Assembly (NCBI RefSeq): GCF_026213295.1
Contig: NC_079425.1
Span: 14,122,004 to 14,186,003, forward strand
Length of the DNA stretch: 64,000 nucleotides
Source: Gadus chalcogrammus
Taxonomy: Eukaryota > Chordata > Actinopteri > Gadiformes > Gadidae
Direction: 5' to 3'
The position numbers and the translations under genes were made by a program. The notes under the pieces were generated by a model. It saw only the letters and a program-made list of their open reading frames with translations. It searched no databases and was not told the DNA's origin. Shown piece after piece: positions 45,834 to 57,800 of this stretch. The number at the start of each line of letters is the position of its first letter. Position 1 is the first letter of the stretch.

Positions 45834-48800
45834 TACCCAAGGGTTCTACATTCAAAGAAAAAGCACATAGAGTGAGAGAGAAAAAAAGAGAAGAGAAAAA
45901 TTAAATATAAATAGGAATTATGTTGATTCCACTGAAACAGACCCATAAATCATAGATGATTAGCTTTGTTCACAGAAGCCTAAACAGAAATAAACAGATT
46001 CAGCAGTACCCATAACAAACCGAGCCAGTGAAGAATCATTGGGGAATGTCAATGTGATTTGCTGTCATACAACTTTAAACTGCCACTTCAATTGGACATG
46101 CAACCTACTCTATTACTTGATAACAAAAGCTTTCTCGCTATCTAAAAACACGGCTTGAGGGAAAAATAAACCTAAAACATCACTGTTTGCTAAATGTTCA
46201 TATGTTCTATACTTGTGTGAGCACAGGAAACAAAACCACAGGACCACATCAGGTACGTCAGACAAAACAAGCACAAGGAAGACGGACAACAATCAGAAAA
46301 TTACAACTGCTTGAGAGGCCTATTCATAATGAGCAATCATAATGGACATCATAATTGGTACGTTGTTTGCCTTGAAACACAAGATTTAAGGGAGCCTGAC
46401 TATCGGGGTCACCTACAGTTGTCACACTTATTAGCAGGTTGGGACACAGATACGACCGAAAACACAACAGATACATACTCACAGTCTGGGAATGAGAGGC
46501 GTTTCCCTGGCTTTCTGTTCCAGACATGACCAGCCCTCCCCAACACAATCACAATAGGCTTGAGAGTGCCAGCCCTCCTGAACAGCAATAATGTTGATCA
46601 TGTACGGCAAATAAAATGACAAGGGCCAGCGAGAAGACTGGATGGCAACGAGCCATCTAAATTACATTTTAAAATTTCAGAATTGCAAGATGGCCAATTG
46701 ACATTTCCTCTTCCAGTGCCATCTCAATAAGGACGTGGAAGGGATGCAAATCCTTATAACTTGCCATGCAAATTACCATAATAATATGTTTACTAAATTA
46801 AAATACCCTTTGTTTAGTTTAAAGGATGCGTGTGTACAAATACACCCACTCTGTAGACTACACTGTGAAACAAATGCCGCAGCCTAACAAATAAACATCA
46901 TTGTAATGAGTGCATATTAAATCTTCATTAGAACGTTGCCCTGATCTCACTGGTTAACGACTTCCATCTCTCGAAGTACAATACTTGGAAACAACAGCCA
47001 ACATGGATGCAAGCTGGACAGAACACAGTTTGAATGAAAGCGTCATTGCAAGTTAATAGACAAAGTCCATCCACCCAGAAAAGATGGTAATGGTTCTCAG
47101 TGTGCGTTTCTTAAAAAAAAAAAAGAATCAATATCCCATCCACACCCATTGACCTTTACTCTGGCTTGTATTCTTCACGTTTCTAGGCTGCATACATGCC
47201 TTAGCAGCATCATAGCCTCGCTAATGTAAAGCACTCTGGCCTCCCATAAGACACAGGTAGAATAATCTTTATGCTCAACCAGGACCAGGCTGTAAAATAT
47301 TGGACTCGGCGATACACAATTGCATATTATTTGGCTCATAATAGGAAAAGACAGAGGAATGGGGAGGGCAGGTACCAGATAAGCTCGTCTTAACTCTGAA
47401 AGTTCAGGTGACTTAATTAGTAGATAAAGTCTTAAACAGTCACAAGCACTGTATTAAGACAGAGGATAAGAGCTACATTATGAACTGGATTTACTTGGGT
47501 CTAATCTCCAAATTAGAGACGCTGGAGCGAACGGAGTGGAACATTCTCCACACCTGAACACGTATTCTCAAGCTGCTCCCCCTTCTGGAGAGCACATAAA
47601 CATGTGCAGAACTTCAGATGGAGTAAGCTTTACAGCAAACTTCAAATGAGACGGGCAAAAGCACTTAATAGTACAATTGTGAAGTGCTTTCATGAAGGGA
47701 TAGACAAATGAAATAAAATCCTAGGCCGGGTTTGCCTGTGGTGCAAGATTTTCTATCTTGTGGCATTAAAGTATTACAGCGAGAGCCAGCCTTCAGGACG
47801 GCGGTGCTGTGATGGATTGGAGTTAATGCTGTCCTAGAGTCAGCAGCAGCAGCCGCCACAGATAAATTGCCAGATGAAATCTTGGGACACAGCATTGGTA
47901 ATGAGCCTGACATTTAAAGAAAATGTTGAATAGATCCCTTCCCTTCTCCAATAAGAGAATTAAAAGCCAACTGTATAAGCAGATAAGCCTACGGGCACAT
48001 GTCTAGAATCCACGTGCGTGCAGCACAAGAGTACACATGCTCCCCATCCCTCCAGTCCCAGCACGGCCTACAGCACCAAAGGCAGGTCAACCTTGTTGTA
48101 TAATTAAACCCGGGGTTAGGAAGCCGCTTCGAGATGGTAAGACTCCCCCATGTCAGGGGATATTTTCAGCACCAACACCCTTGAAAGAGTTTCATGAGTA
48201 GGGCAACGAGACGCGAGGTGACGGATGGAAATTACCTGTATCTTTGTACTTCACTATTTCATGAATAAATAGTCTGATTTAGCTAAATAATTAAGAAAGT
48301 TCAATCTCGATTGCGTCCACTAATCTATCTAGGAAAGTACCATCTTTAAAAAACAGGCCTCTACTGTGCGAGTTTTTCCCCCACTTTTAAAGTAAAAAAC
48401 AAAAAGAAATGCGAATGTATCAAATGATGGCTCGTGAACGAAACACCAGATTGAAAATGAATAGATGGGAGTGTTCTTGCTTCCTCACAAGTGGGCTGAC
48501 CCGGGGGCCTCAAATTCAACACATTAGCATGGCCCGCATTAGCAGTGTCTCCACAGTAAGGCAAGCAGAATATGATCAACTAGAGGGTAATGAAATAAAC
48601 ATAGCGAGCAACAAGCACATTGCGTATATGGGATGCAAGATGATTTATGCCAGAGTCAAAGGCTGCAAATTTGGCAGCAAATGCTGTTGTGTAGGACAAT
48701 GTCAAGGCAAGTGTAGAACAATGTCAAGGCAAGCCATATATTGTATATGGGTTCCGTACCCGGAACCCATATATATGCATAAAATATGAAATAGTATGAG

Positions 48801-49190
48801 CTCTGGGCACAAAGCCCAAGAGCACTGTCTCTTGTTCTTCCTGTTAAGACTTTTTAGGGAAACACGACATTGTCAAAAAGCTAAAATCAGCCTACTAAAG
48901 ATTCCCAACCACAGCTGAAATAAATTTAGAACTAAACTGTGTAAAGTAAAAGGTACTACACAGGACGTTTAAAATCGAACAAACTGGACAATAATAGTCT
49001 GTAATGTCTTAGTAGTGTATCAAAATGTATTTTTTTTCTAATAACCACAATTAGTTTTTTTATTATTCTCTTTTAATGTGGTATAGCCATCCTAATGTTT
49101 TTTTCTGAAAAAAAAACTGTCCCACCCCTTGATTGACAATACAAGTGAGTTGCCAGCAAAAACTTAGTAGGCACGTTAATCAAGGAATAC
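45834..49190. other. intron 4, long repeat-poor stretch
   Basis: No transposon ends or long microsatellites. It has an A run near 47115 and, at 48744-48773, a 13-bp perfect inverted repeat around TACC, preceded by a 22-base direct repeat of ACAATGTCAAGGCAAG. No exon was recognised. Confidence 0.45.
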
Positions 49191-49315
49191 TACAGGAATG
49201 TGTACTTTTTCCTATCGCAATATATATATCTATAATATATATAGATATATATATATATATATATCGCAGATAAAAAAATATTGCAATGGATGTTTTTCTA
49301 GATATTGTGCAGCCC
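49191..49315. mobile_element. hAT-like right-end fragment with AT microsatellite
   Basis: Ends TATTGTGCAGCCCTA (about 49301-49315), the typical terminus of fish hAT elements beginning TAGGGCTGCACAATA. The left part is an ATAT-rich run (49218-49265) and no left terminus was found. Confidence 0.5.
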
Positions 49316-51935
49316 TAGAGGTTTTTATTACAGTGGGAAACAATTACCATCCAAACAAAAGTTTGAATCACATAATAACCCATAAATCATCCACAGTAAA
49401 GTTTAAAACTTCCCACACGGCACAGAATGCAAGACATCACACACATCCAGGAAGACGGCGAGAGCAAGAACTTTGCTTCATTGCTTTGTATTCATCCTTC
49501 ACACCTTGCTGCTCACTTGGCCTTTCCCGACTGCAAGCAGAGGAGTTTGAAACACCTTCCTTACGTGTGGGGTGAAGGGGTTTTGACAAGTAAATATGTT
49601 TTTGATTACTTTGCGATGTCCAACTGTGCCCTCCTCGCCCCCCCACTGCTCCGGCTAAATTAAAAGTCCAGCACAAAGACCCCATGGCCCTTGGAGCAGG
49701 GGGGCCAAAGAGACTGCTGATAGATGGATCCTGGGGCAACACGTCGTCAGACCCACAAGCTCCCCCCACCTTACTACTCTTATCCCCAGACACACACACG
49801 GCCTACGCTTCTCACATCACGTTGGGTTGAAAGAAAATATCTTCCACTAACCTTACTAATAATGTCCTCCAGATTAAATGTGTGAAACCCTGGTCCCATT
49901 TGGCGGACAAAATAACTGGTTTAAGAGATACCTTTGCTAGAGTCGATTAAATCAAAGCAAAACAAGGCTGCTACCAATGAATGAAACCTGCTCCAGCTAA
50001 TCTAATGCGAGTTAAGAACGACTGCCTCGCCCTAACCACGCTAAGTGTCTAAGTGTCTTCCACTACTCCGGGGGTGAGCCAGCCAACACTGTGTCCATTT
50101 CTTAGATTAATCAACAAATCACCATCCCTCTCTTACTGAACAAGAACAAAGAGATGGTGCTCCTCCTATCCAGCCCTGATCAGCCTCTCATGATGCTGAG
50201 GTGTAGTTGAAGTACCTGGGGGGGGGGGATTGTTTCAACCATTCTTGTCGCTGGAGGCGAGGATCTGTCAGCACGTAACTGGCTAACGGAGAAAACAAAC
50301 TCTTCCAGCGCTGGTCATTTTTTCCTGAAAACACCCTGTCTGGACACCAACTTTATCAGAAATAGAGCCTGTATGGGTTTCAAAATAAAAACCGTTGCGA
50401 AGATTGATTTTGGGGTCATAAAAATAGATAGAGAGGGTTGTTTATATAGACATGCATAATTTATAGCGAGTGATGGACAGAACACCTTTTTGCATTTAGC
50501 ACTTTATTCCAAGTTTTAGTTTTTAGTTTTACAGACATGATGGAAAACCAGCCAGAGTCTCCGTTGAAATACACTTAACAAGGCAGACAGCCAAACCAAG
50601 AGGCACACATCAAGCCAACATGCAATGTCCTTTCACTTACAAAGGGGCCGCTCATACCAATGTTCGCAGGAAGCCATCAGAACAAATAAAATCAATTTTG
50701 AATTAAGAATAAGAGTTATTTTTTTCGTAATTTGTTTTATTTTGTTGAGAAGATAACAAATGTATTTTTTCATCTAGATTTATATTTGTTCCATTATTAA
50801 GGAGAAACATTGAACATTTGCCACAAATGAGATAAAACTGCTGTAGGGCTGATATTTCATAGCGCCATGTGCCTTTTGAATGGCAAGGCTTTTATTTTTA
50901 ATTTCAAATAGGTTCTTGGATAATTGAAATTGATGTGGCGAGTGTGCCCTTCTGTTTCTCTCCGGGAGAAAACCCGTGGTGCAGAGTAATCTTTTCTTTA
51001 GACACTCAATCGTTTTCCAACAAACTCTGACAGTTTTATCAAAACACACTCAAAGGTCTTCTGCAGTCTGCTTTTAGAGGGGATGAAAAATGGCGTGGTA
51101 CCAACACTTTAAAAAGGCAAGCAAAATCAACAACATTGAAACTAAACTAAAATGACATACGTGAAAAACAAATCAATTATCCTGCTGCACTTAAAACTAA
51201 TGATTGTTGCCATTGATGAATGCAAAACAAAAACGGATGCAGCAGAATGTGAAGCCAGCAAATGTATTTTTGTTCCAAATTATGTTGTATCACACTCTCC
51301 ATTTCCACAGACCAGTTTAACATAATCTGGAAACGGCTGTGATGAAAGTCACACATCCAGGCGTAATTAGCAGAGACCTAGCATAGCCACATAAGCGTTC
51401 TCGATAGCCATTAGTAACATATGAAAAGCTAATGTTTTCACTGTATTCCTGTTTGAATCCCTTTCAACAAGGATATTGGTTCCCATGGCAACTGCTGATA
51501 AACGTCACAGAGTTCACACAGAGTAGGAAAAGCATTTATTATACGTGCTTTGTTTAAATTCAGTGCAAAAAGGTAGATCGCCTACCAAGTTGACCAACTA
51601 GAATATTTTATAAGAAGATGGTAGGATTTTTCTAATTTTAAATAAAGGACGACTCATTCACAAAATGTCTTATATACCGGTAGTTGCAGTTTTTGATGGA
51701 ACTTATCATATTCCGTTGAATAAAACAGTTACATTTAAAAAGATTCTGGTGGCTACAACAACTATGAAGCACCAAGCATTGCTGGTTCTCCATAAATCAT
51801 TGAGCAATTACATAATCTTAGGCGTACAAACATAATTTGCATAAATCCCATAGTATTTTATTAATCTAGTAGTCAAATAAAAGGTATTGGGCTGGAAGCA
51901 TGTGGTGTGTAGATATGGCGAGGGGTAGGACTCAC
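49316..51935. other. intron 4, repeat-poor sequence next to exon 4
   Basis: Complex sequence, with a G run at 50218-50228. Stretches such as 50750-51050 are AT-rich and of high complexity. No exon or mobile element was recognised. Confidence 0.45.
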
Positions 51936-52040
51936 GGTTTTTGAGGCAGTGAAGACGTACTGAATGACCATCTCTCTCTTCATGGTCAGGTCCTTGTGCC
52001 TCAGAGGAACCTTCTTGTCTTCATTGAGGTTCATGTCCTC
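51936..52040 (-). CDS. diaph3: DIAPH3 coding exon 4 (GTPase-binding region)
   Basis: A 105-nt, 35-codon exon between the acceptor TTTCTCCTCGCAG and the donor GTGAGT. It reads EDMNLNEDKKVPLRHKDLTM followed by KREMVIQYVFTASKT. The pattern EDMNLNE.KK.PLR.KD...KREMV.QY is the core of the Rho-GTPase-binding domain in diaphanous formins. The NEDKK and TASKT variants are closest to what I recall of DIAPH3, rather than DIAPH1 or DIAPH2. Both borders are phase 0 and join exon 3 (EKMM) and exon 5 (GSL) without a break. Confidence 0.95.
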
Positions 52041-52289
52041 CTGCGAGGAGAAAGACATTCAAAGCTCAAGGATTGGACCATTCAGTGATGAATGGATGGA
52101 CAACACTGACTATAGCATTTCAAGTTCACAACGTCTAACTGATCACTGTTTTGATTGTTTTTTTCTTTGTTTTGTTTTGTCTTGTTTTTGTTTTATTTAT
52201 TTCTTATTGCTTATGTTTATTTATTTATTTATTTATTTTTTCCACAATGTCTTGTTTTTTAAAAAATGTATGATTACTATATGCTATGT

Positions 52290-52350
52290 AAGGTGACCTT
52301 GGGTGTCTTGAAAGGCGCCTCTAAATTAAATGTATTATTATTTATTATTA
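52290..52350 (+). mobile_element. retroposon 3' tail
   Basis: GTGACCTTGGGTGTCTTGAA and AGGCGCCTCTAAATTAAATG, then TATTATTATT, match the 3' tail shared by many animal SINE/LINE elements (GACCTTGGGTGTCTTGAAAGGCGCT-type, followed by ATT repeats). The body upstream is not recognisable. Confidence 0.6.
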
Positions 52351-52904
52351 AGTTTGGGGGAAAAGACAGGGTAGCATCTGTTTAATAACTTCATGGTAAA
52401 ATAGTTTGAATATAAATCTAATGCATTTACCATGAAGGCTGCAAGAGAATAGATTAGATGAGACTTAATTTAATACCAGATGGAGTGGAGCGTACAGGAC
52501 AGTGTTACAAATAAAAAGGAGGCAAAACATTTGAAACAAGAATTACAAGAAAATGTATCAAAAGGTGGAATGGTTTATTGGTTTGGATTAAATATTAATC
52601 ATCAGACAAAAATACATTAAAGTGAAGTCTAAAGGCCTTTGATCTGGAACTAAATTTTACATCAAATGGCTAGGTCAGTTACTAAACAATAAAAGCTCTT
52701 TCGCAGAGCATCAGAGAAAACAACACAGCAAATGGTTATTCCTTGTTCCACCCATTGTAGCAAATGCTGTGCTTCAATGAGTAGACGAGTTATCAATAGG
52801 GGTATTTAGACAAAACACTGTATTATACAGTTTTTCCAGTTCATTAATTCTGAAAATAATACAGTTTGACAAAAAGACAGCAGATTATATTTGCCTAATT
52901 TGCT

Positions 52905-53080
52905 TGATGCACCATCTTGAATGCACACACACACAGCGCATTTTCAAGGAGGTGCGTATGGATCACTGCCGCTTGCGCCATTCTCACTGCGTCTATTTGC
53001 GTCTTTGTATTGACTTAGTAGGTTATCGGGCCGCACAAAAAAAATGTGCTTTGCTTTTGTTGTGAACGCAACTTAAAGAT
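52905..53080. other. possible diverged DNA-transposon piece
   Basis: GCTTGCGCCATTCTCACTGC and GTCTATTTGCGTCTTTGTAT resemble pieces of fish Harbinger-like elements. No terminal repeats found; weak. Confidence 0.25.
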
Positions 53081-53489
53081 GGACTAACTTTAACTAAATT
53101 ATAAATACATTGATTATAAAAAAAAGATGTATTCATACACGCATCCTCACTGCATTAATAACAGACTGTAGTTCTTTCGTGCCACCAGGCTCCGACTGAG
53201 TGTGCTATCCCCAGGTAGCCACCAGGATAAGCATGTTCACACATTATGTGTATGAGGGTGAAGCTCTACTTCAGGAAGGGTATGAGTAAATGAATTGGAG
53301 AATGAGTGGAGGGCAGAGAGCATCCGTTATGCGAGTGTTTACATCCTGCTCTGGCACAGCCATGAGTCAGACACCCAGCTGTAACAGGAAAACCATCAAA
53401 GGCAGCACCCCCACCAGCACGTTTCCCTGGTAACCGGTATGTCTACTGCTGCCTGTCAGGCTGAGCGCAGACTCACATAACTGCTCAGA

Positions 53490-53506
53490 CCCCCCCCCCC
53501 CCCCCC
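53490..53506. repeat. poly-C run, 17 bases
   Basis: An uninterrupted C homopolymer inside intron 3. Confidence 0.9.
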
Positions 53507-53702
53507 AAACACTCCGCCCCAGTCCTCTCCCTTAGTCCTGTTCCCCCAGGTCTTCTCCTTATTCCTATTTCCCCCAAGTTCTCGCCGACCAGTCCTCCCA
53601 CTTTAGTCCTCTAACCACTTTGGGTCTGAGGTGTAGATATTAAAATATCCATTGTCATGTTATTGACAAGGGTGACTAACTGCAGTACTAGCATTATCGT
53701 GT

Positions 53703-53770
53703 GACACACACACACACCCACACACACCCACCCACCCACCCACCCACCCACCCACACACACACACACACC
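53703..53770. repeat. CA / CCCA repeat
   Basis: CA dinucleotides flank seven or so CCCA-type units. Confidence 0.93.
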
Positions 53771-53788
53771 AGGAAATATAGCCTGTCT

Positions 53789-53828
53789 GATGGGCTTTTG
53801 GATCAGTGTATGTGATCCAAAGCCCATC
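53789..53828. repeat. near-perfect inverted repeat (hairpin)
   Basis: The arms GATGGGCTTTTGGATCA (53789-53805) and TGATCCAAAGCCCATC (53813-53828) pair with one unpaired T, around a 7-base loop. Confidence 0.9.
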
Positions 53829-53989
53829 AAATTGATACATGCCTTCGTCAAAGAAGTTATCAAGTTTAATACGTCCATTTCATGTGCCAGCCTTTTGGTT
53901 TCTCGGGTACACATACATCAGGTCGAGTCGTAAGTGTGTGATGACAACACCTGTTATCGCGCAACAGCCTAGCTCCCACACACATTCAC

Positions 53990-54060
53990 CAACCCATCCA
54001 TCCACCCACCTACTCACCTATCATCCAGCCATCCACCCATCCATCCATCCATCCAGAGCA
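53990..54060. repeat. CCAT/CCAC tetranucleotide repeat
   Basis: Imperfect ATCC/CACC units, followed by a GA-rich tract to about 54160. Confidence 0.88.
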
Positions 54061-54193
54061 GAGTAGAGCAGAGCAAGAGAGAGAGACAGAAAGAGAGAAG
54101 GACAGAAAGGGACAGAGAGATACAGAGCCAGAGAGAGAGCTAGAGAAAGAAGATCAGAAACTCAGAGACCAACAACCAAAGAGCACGACATAC

Positions 54194-54385
54194 CATCATC
54201 TTCTCAAACAGAGCCAGGATCTCTTTCTCTGAGGTGATCTTTGAGGACAACTCCTCTAGCTGGGAGATGGTGGAGGAGGAGGTGGAGGAAGGAGTCGACC
54301 AATCAGTGGAGCCGTGCTTTGCGTGGGGCAAGTGGGGGCGTTCCTTCCTACTACCTGGGATACGGATACTGGCAAACCTGTCCAG
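54194..54385 (-). CDS. diaph3: DIAPH3 coding exon 3 (basic motif, Ser/Thr linker, start of GBD)
   Basis: A 192-nt, 64-codon exon between CTGTCCCCGTACAG and GTATGT. It begins LDRFASIRIPGSRKERP, a basic segment that in human DIAPH3 reads nearly the same (LDKFASIRIPGSKKERP). A Ser/Thr-rich linker follows (STPSSTSSSTISQLEELSS), then EKEILALFEKMM, the first helix leading into the GTPase-binding domain. Both junctions are phase 0. The linker differs in sequence from what I recall of mammalian DIAPH3, as expected for a fast-evolving spacer. This exon is the strongest evidence for DIAPH3 rather than its paralogues. Confidence 0.95.
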
Positions 54386-54777
54386 CTGTACGGGGACAGA
54401 TAACAAGACCAGTCATGTTGATATATGCTTATCAATGTAATTACATAGGATTACCAACATATACAAAGCATCATGGCATTCTTTACGGGTGACAAAGTTA
54501 TGTAAATATGCAGAAAACAAATGAAGGGGTTAAAAATGAAGGGGTTAAAATAAACACACAACTCCAAGCTGTACAGGCTATGCAAGGCAAACGCTTGGTC
54601 ATCGGTGAACAGTGTGCAGGGTTTTTCAGTAGTTTCGCCACCAGCAGTCATTACTGCTAGTTTTCAACCATCATAGATTCTATTAGTGAGAGAGTTAACG
54701 TTAGTCAGCATCCATTCCTGAAAGTTAGTTAGTTAGCTAGCTAGTTACTAGTAAAGACAGCAGTTGAAAGAACCTAC
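54386..54777 (-). other. DIAPH3 intron 2, 392 bp
   Basis: A short intron with a TAGTTAGCTAG-type run at about 54726-54750. No other features. Confidence 0.9.
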
Positions 54778-54810
54778 CACATCATCTGTGAGGTTTTTAA
54801 AGTGCAAATT
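54778..54810 (-). CDS. diaph3: DIAPH3 coding exon 2 (33-nt micro-exon)
   Basis: Eleven codons, NLHFKNLTDDV, preceded by a strong acceptor (TTCTTCTTTTTTTTTTATAG) and followed by the donor GTAGGT. It fills exactly the gap between exon 1 (ending RKPKF) and exon 3 (starting LDRFAS). The joined text PKF-NLHFKNLTDDV-LDRFAS parallels human PKFHLNIRTLTDDMLDKFAS. Phase 0 on both sides. It is too short to find by open-frame length alone. Confidence 0.9.
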
Positions 54811-57800
54811 CTATAAAAAAAAAAGAAGAATATGGAATTAGGAAATATAAAAAAGGTGACTAATGATCAAGTTTAGCTTCATTTATATAACACCTTTACA
54901 AACTATGCTGGCGAGAAACCTCATCATTTAGGTCAGAGGAGACGGCAAAAGAATTGAACTAAACTATACAGCCTGAATATTAAGGCAACAACATAAGAGA
55001 GTGGGACAGGAATAAACAAGAAGGGCCCGTTACACCGAATAAAAAAAGAGTGGGAGGGGTCATTTATTACAACTTTGTCTTGTGATCAGTGGGCCGTTAT
55101 TGTAGTGAAGACGTCAAATGGTCTCGTTAAGAATAAAAGTATTACAGAGTTTTAAATAAATGGAATAAAACTTCAGATGTGAATGTTGCTCACACATATA
55201 CACACACAGACACACTCTATTGACTGAGTATAATATTTCTAAGAAGTGGTGGGTTCTTTTTCGTAATGAATGGTCCTGCTTCAGCGAGCACTGCTGCTAC
55301 TAACGTCGCAACACCGGAGCGCATTATGCAACCGCGGTAAAATAAAAACACCCACAACTCCTCCGTTTCAACCCTCGCGAGGCCTCCTGTCAAAACGAAC
55401 TCATTACACCATTACGTTCCAGACTGACGCCGTGTTACATTCACAGTAGAGAGATTAGGTCTTTTGAAAGTCGCATCTCGCGTAAAAAGAGGACGGTTGG
55501 CAGAAGTTTCTGTTTGGTCTCCGCCTCACACGCTGCAGCGCCTGCACCCAAGAGACATCAATCAATATGCCTGTCGTTAATTATCATAAAATGTACAAGG
55601 CAGGCAGGAATACGACACGTCAAGCTGTCACCCAGGCACCACTCTAATGAGTTGTCCTAGATTAACATTCCCTACTTCAGCCGCTGTACACGCCTGTCTC
55701 ACGGAGGGGAAGAAAAGGATGATTAAAAATATAAATGCCTCTGCAAAGTGTCTGAAAATAAGGAGTACTTTTTGCATGTGGTCACATCAAATGTTTGGGT
55801 TCATTGTTGAATTGTCAATCATAAAACAGAATTCAGAGGTTGGAACCTCTGGCTTCTCAAGCCAGGCCTTGTAAACCCTGAAGCAGACTTGTTACGCTCA
55901 CTAGATGATGTCCACCTCTGGGGGGACCCGGGGTTCACTAAGCACACACCAAGGATTAAAAATAACCCTAATGAGATGTTTTTATTGTTCAAGAGATCAA
56001 TAGAATCGAGCTCACCCAGGCCTTCACCTATGACCTTTACCTAATTATACTTGCTGGTGCCCTTGCTCTTGAACCACAGGACGGAAGCTAAAATGTCTCT
56101 TCATGATTGTCTAGAATTTATCCCAACCCTGGCCAAATATGGTGCAGCACATTCAATAGGTCAAACTAATAGACAAGAGCCATGCATAGCCCGAATCCAG
56201 AATTATTCAGATAATGAGTGGACAAATGAATGGCAAATTTCCAAAAACAAAAAGGTGACAAATAAAGCCCCCCATCAGCAGATTTTAGAAGTGCATGGTG
56301 CATTCAGAATACAGATGGCCTTGTTTCATTACTGAGGTTGTAAGCAGGTTGTAAGCTTTGGGGATTAAGAGGACACACTGTAGAATACATGTGCTAGGTT
56401 TGATGTTGATTAGCTATTATCTACCTAGATCTACTGGCGCGCTTAACAAGCAGGTAGGCTGATATAGCAATCATAGATCTGGGTGGACACTCATGTCCAT
56501 TAGTGAAATTACAAGTGGATTGAAATTAAATGGCTCGTTACGGCTAAACATTAGGAAAGGCAACCGGCATGGACCTCATGACAATATTTCACCGATTATT
56601 GCGTGCCGATATGATAAATTACAATCTGTAACTATTGCAATTCTGTAAAAAAGGCAAAACAAACTCTGTGGGACAGAAGGTTTAATATGTTTCCCACTAA
56701 GGAGCATTGTGGAAGCATAGAATCCAGATTCTCACATGAATGTTTTTTTCCCCCCCACCCCTACCCCATTGGGGGTTGGCAGGCAAAGAAAGGGTAAAGG
56801 TGCTTTTTTGTTTTTCATACATCATATCCCTGCTCTCTTTTGCTTTCACCCGATTAACCCACCATTGACTGCCACTTTGGTCTGGTATATTTAAATAGTA
56901 ACTACTTATTATTAAAACATGAAAACAGAATACAATTTTTTAGATACTGGAATTGACATGATCAGGATAGCTTATACAATTTCTATGAAATTATACCCGT
57001 AAAATTTGACTGGTTTAGGTGCACTGTTAGTGACAAGAGATACCAACATGTAACGCTTGATTAGCAGCCTGGTTCGGTTAATTAAATGTAGAGGCTGTCT
57101 CATCTCAGTCATTGAGCAAGGAACAGGGGTGAGTCACCAAGAATCTAAGCTTTTTTTCACTGGATTAGAGGGTCAAGGAAATTATAAAAAGAGTGAAAGA
57201 GATCCATGAAGTTTTAGGGAAATGCTGAATCTGCAATGTCAGATAAATAAATACCTGAAACGACTTTGTGGTTTACTTTCCAATAATGACAGACAGCAGG
57301 ATAAAGAGCTTGTAAGTATGAGGGTTTCCAACAAGCCTATCGGGTATCTATGGTGTTTTTTTGTAAAGTTCTATCTGTCAAATAGAAAATGTAACCACAG
57401 GAGTCCTGAATGTACCATTAACATTCAATATACAACATTAGAAACTACATGCACGTTTGCACACACCCATTTAGCAGAGAATATAGAATAGGAAAAGCAC
57501 TCAAGTAGGAACACCTGTTCCAATCAGTTTAAGCCAAGCTTGTCAAGAGAAGAGGCTTTTTTAAACAGTGCCGGAGGATGCCAACTGGTTGTGTGCTGGT
57601 CTTTTCTTAACCGAGTGTTGATAGACACATTTTCTTAGTATGTATCTGCGTGTTGTGAAGTGTGTGTGTGTGTGGTGCATGTGAATTCCTCTGTGTGTTT
57701 GTTTCAATGCAAGATTCATAATCTACTCCCAAAGCAGCTCTTCCATCTGCTAGAAACAATCAATAGCAACAGATGCATCACCTTGCTCCACGCAGACTAC

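Larger units (their letters stand above)
52041..54193 (-). other. DIAPH3 intron 3, 2153 bp
   Basis: Contains TTTA repeats (52218-52240), a retroposon tail at 52290-52350, a C run at 53490-53506, CA/CCCA repeats and a short foldback. No additional exon seen. Confidence 0.85.
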
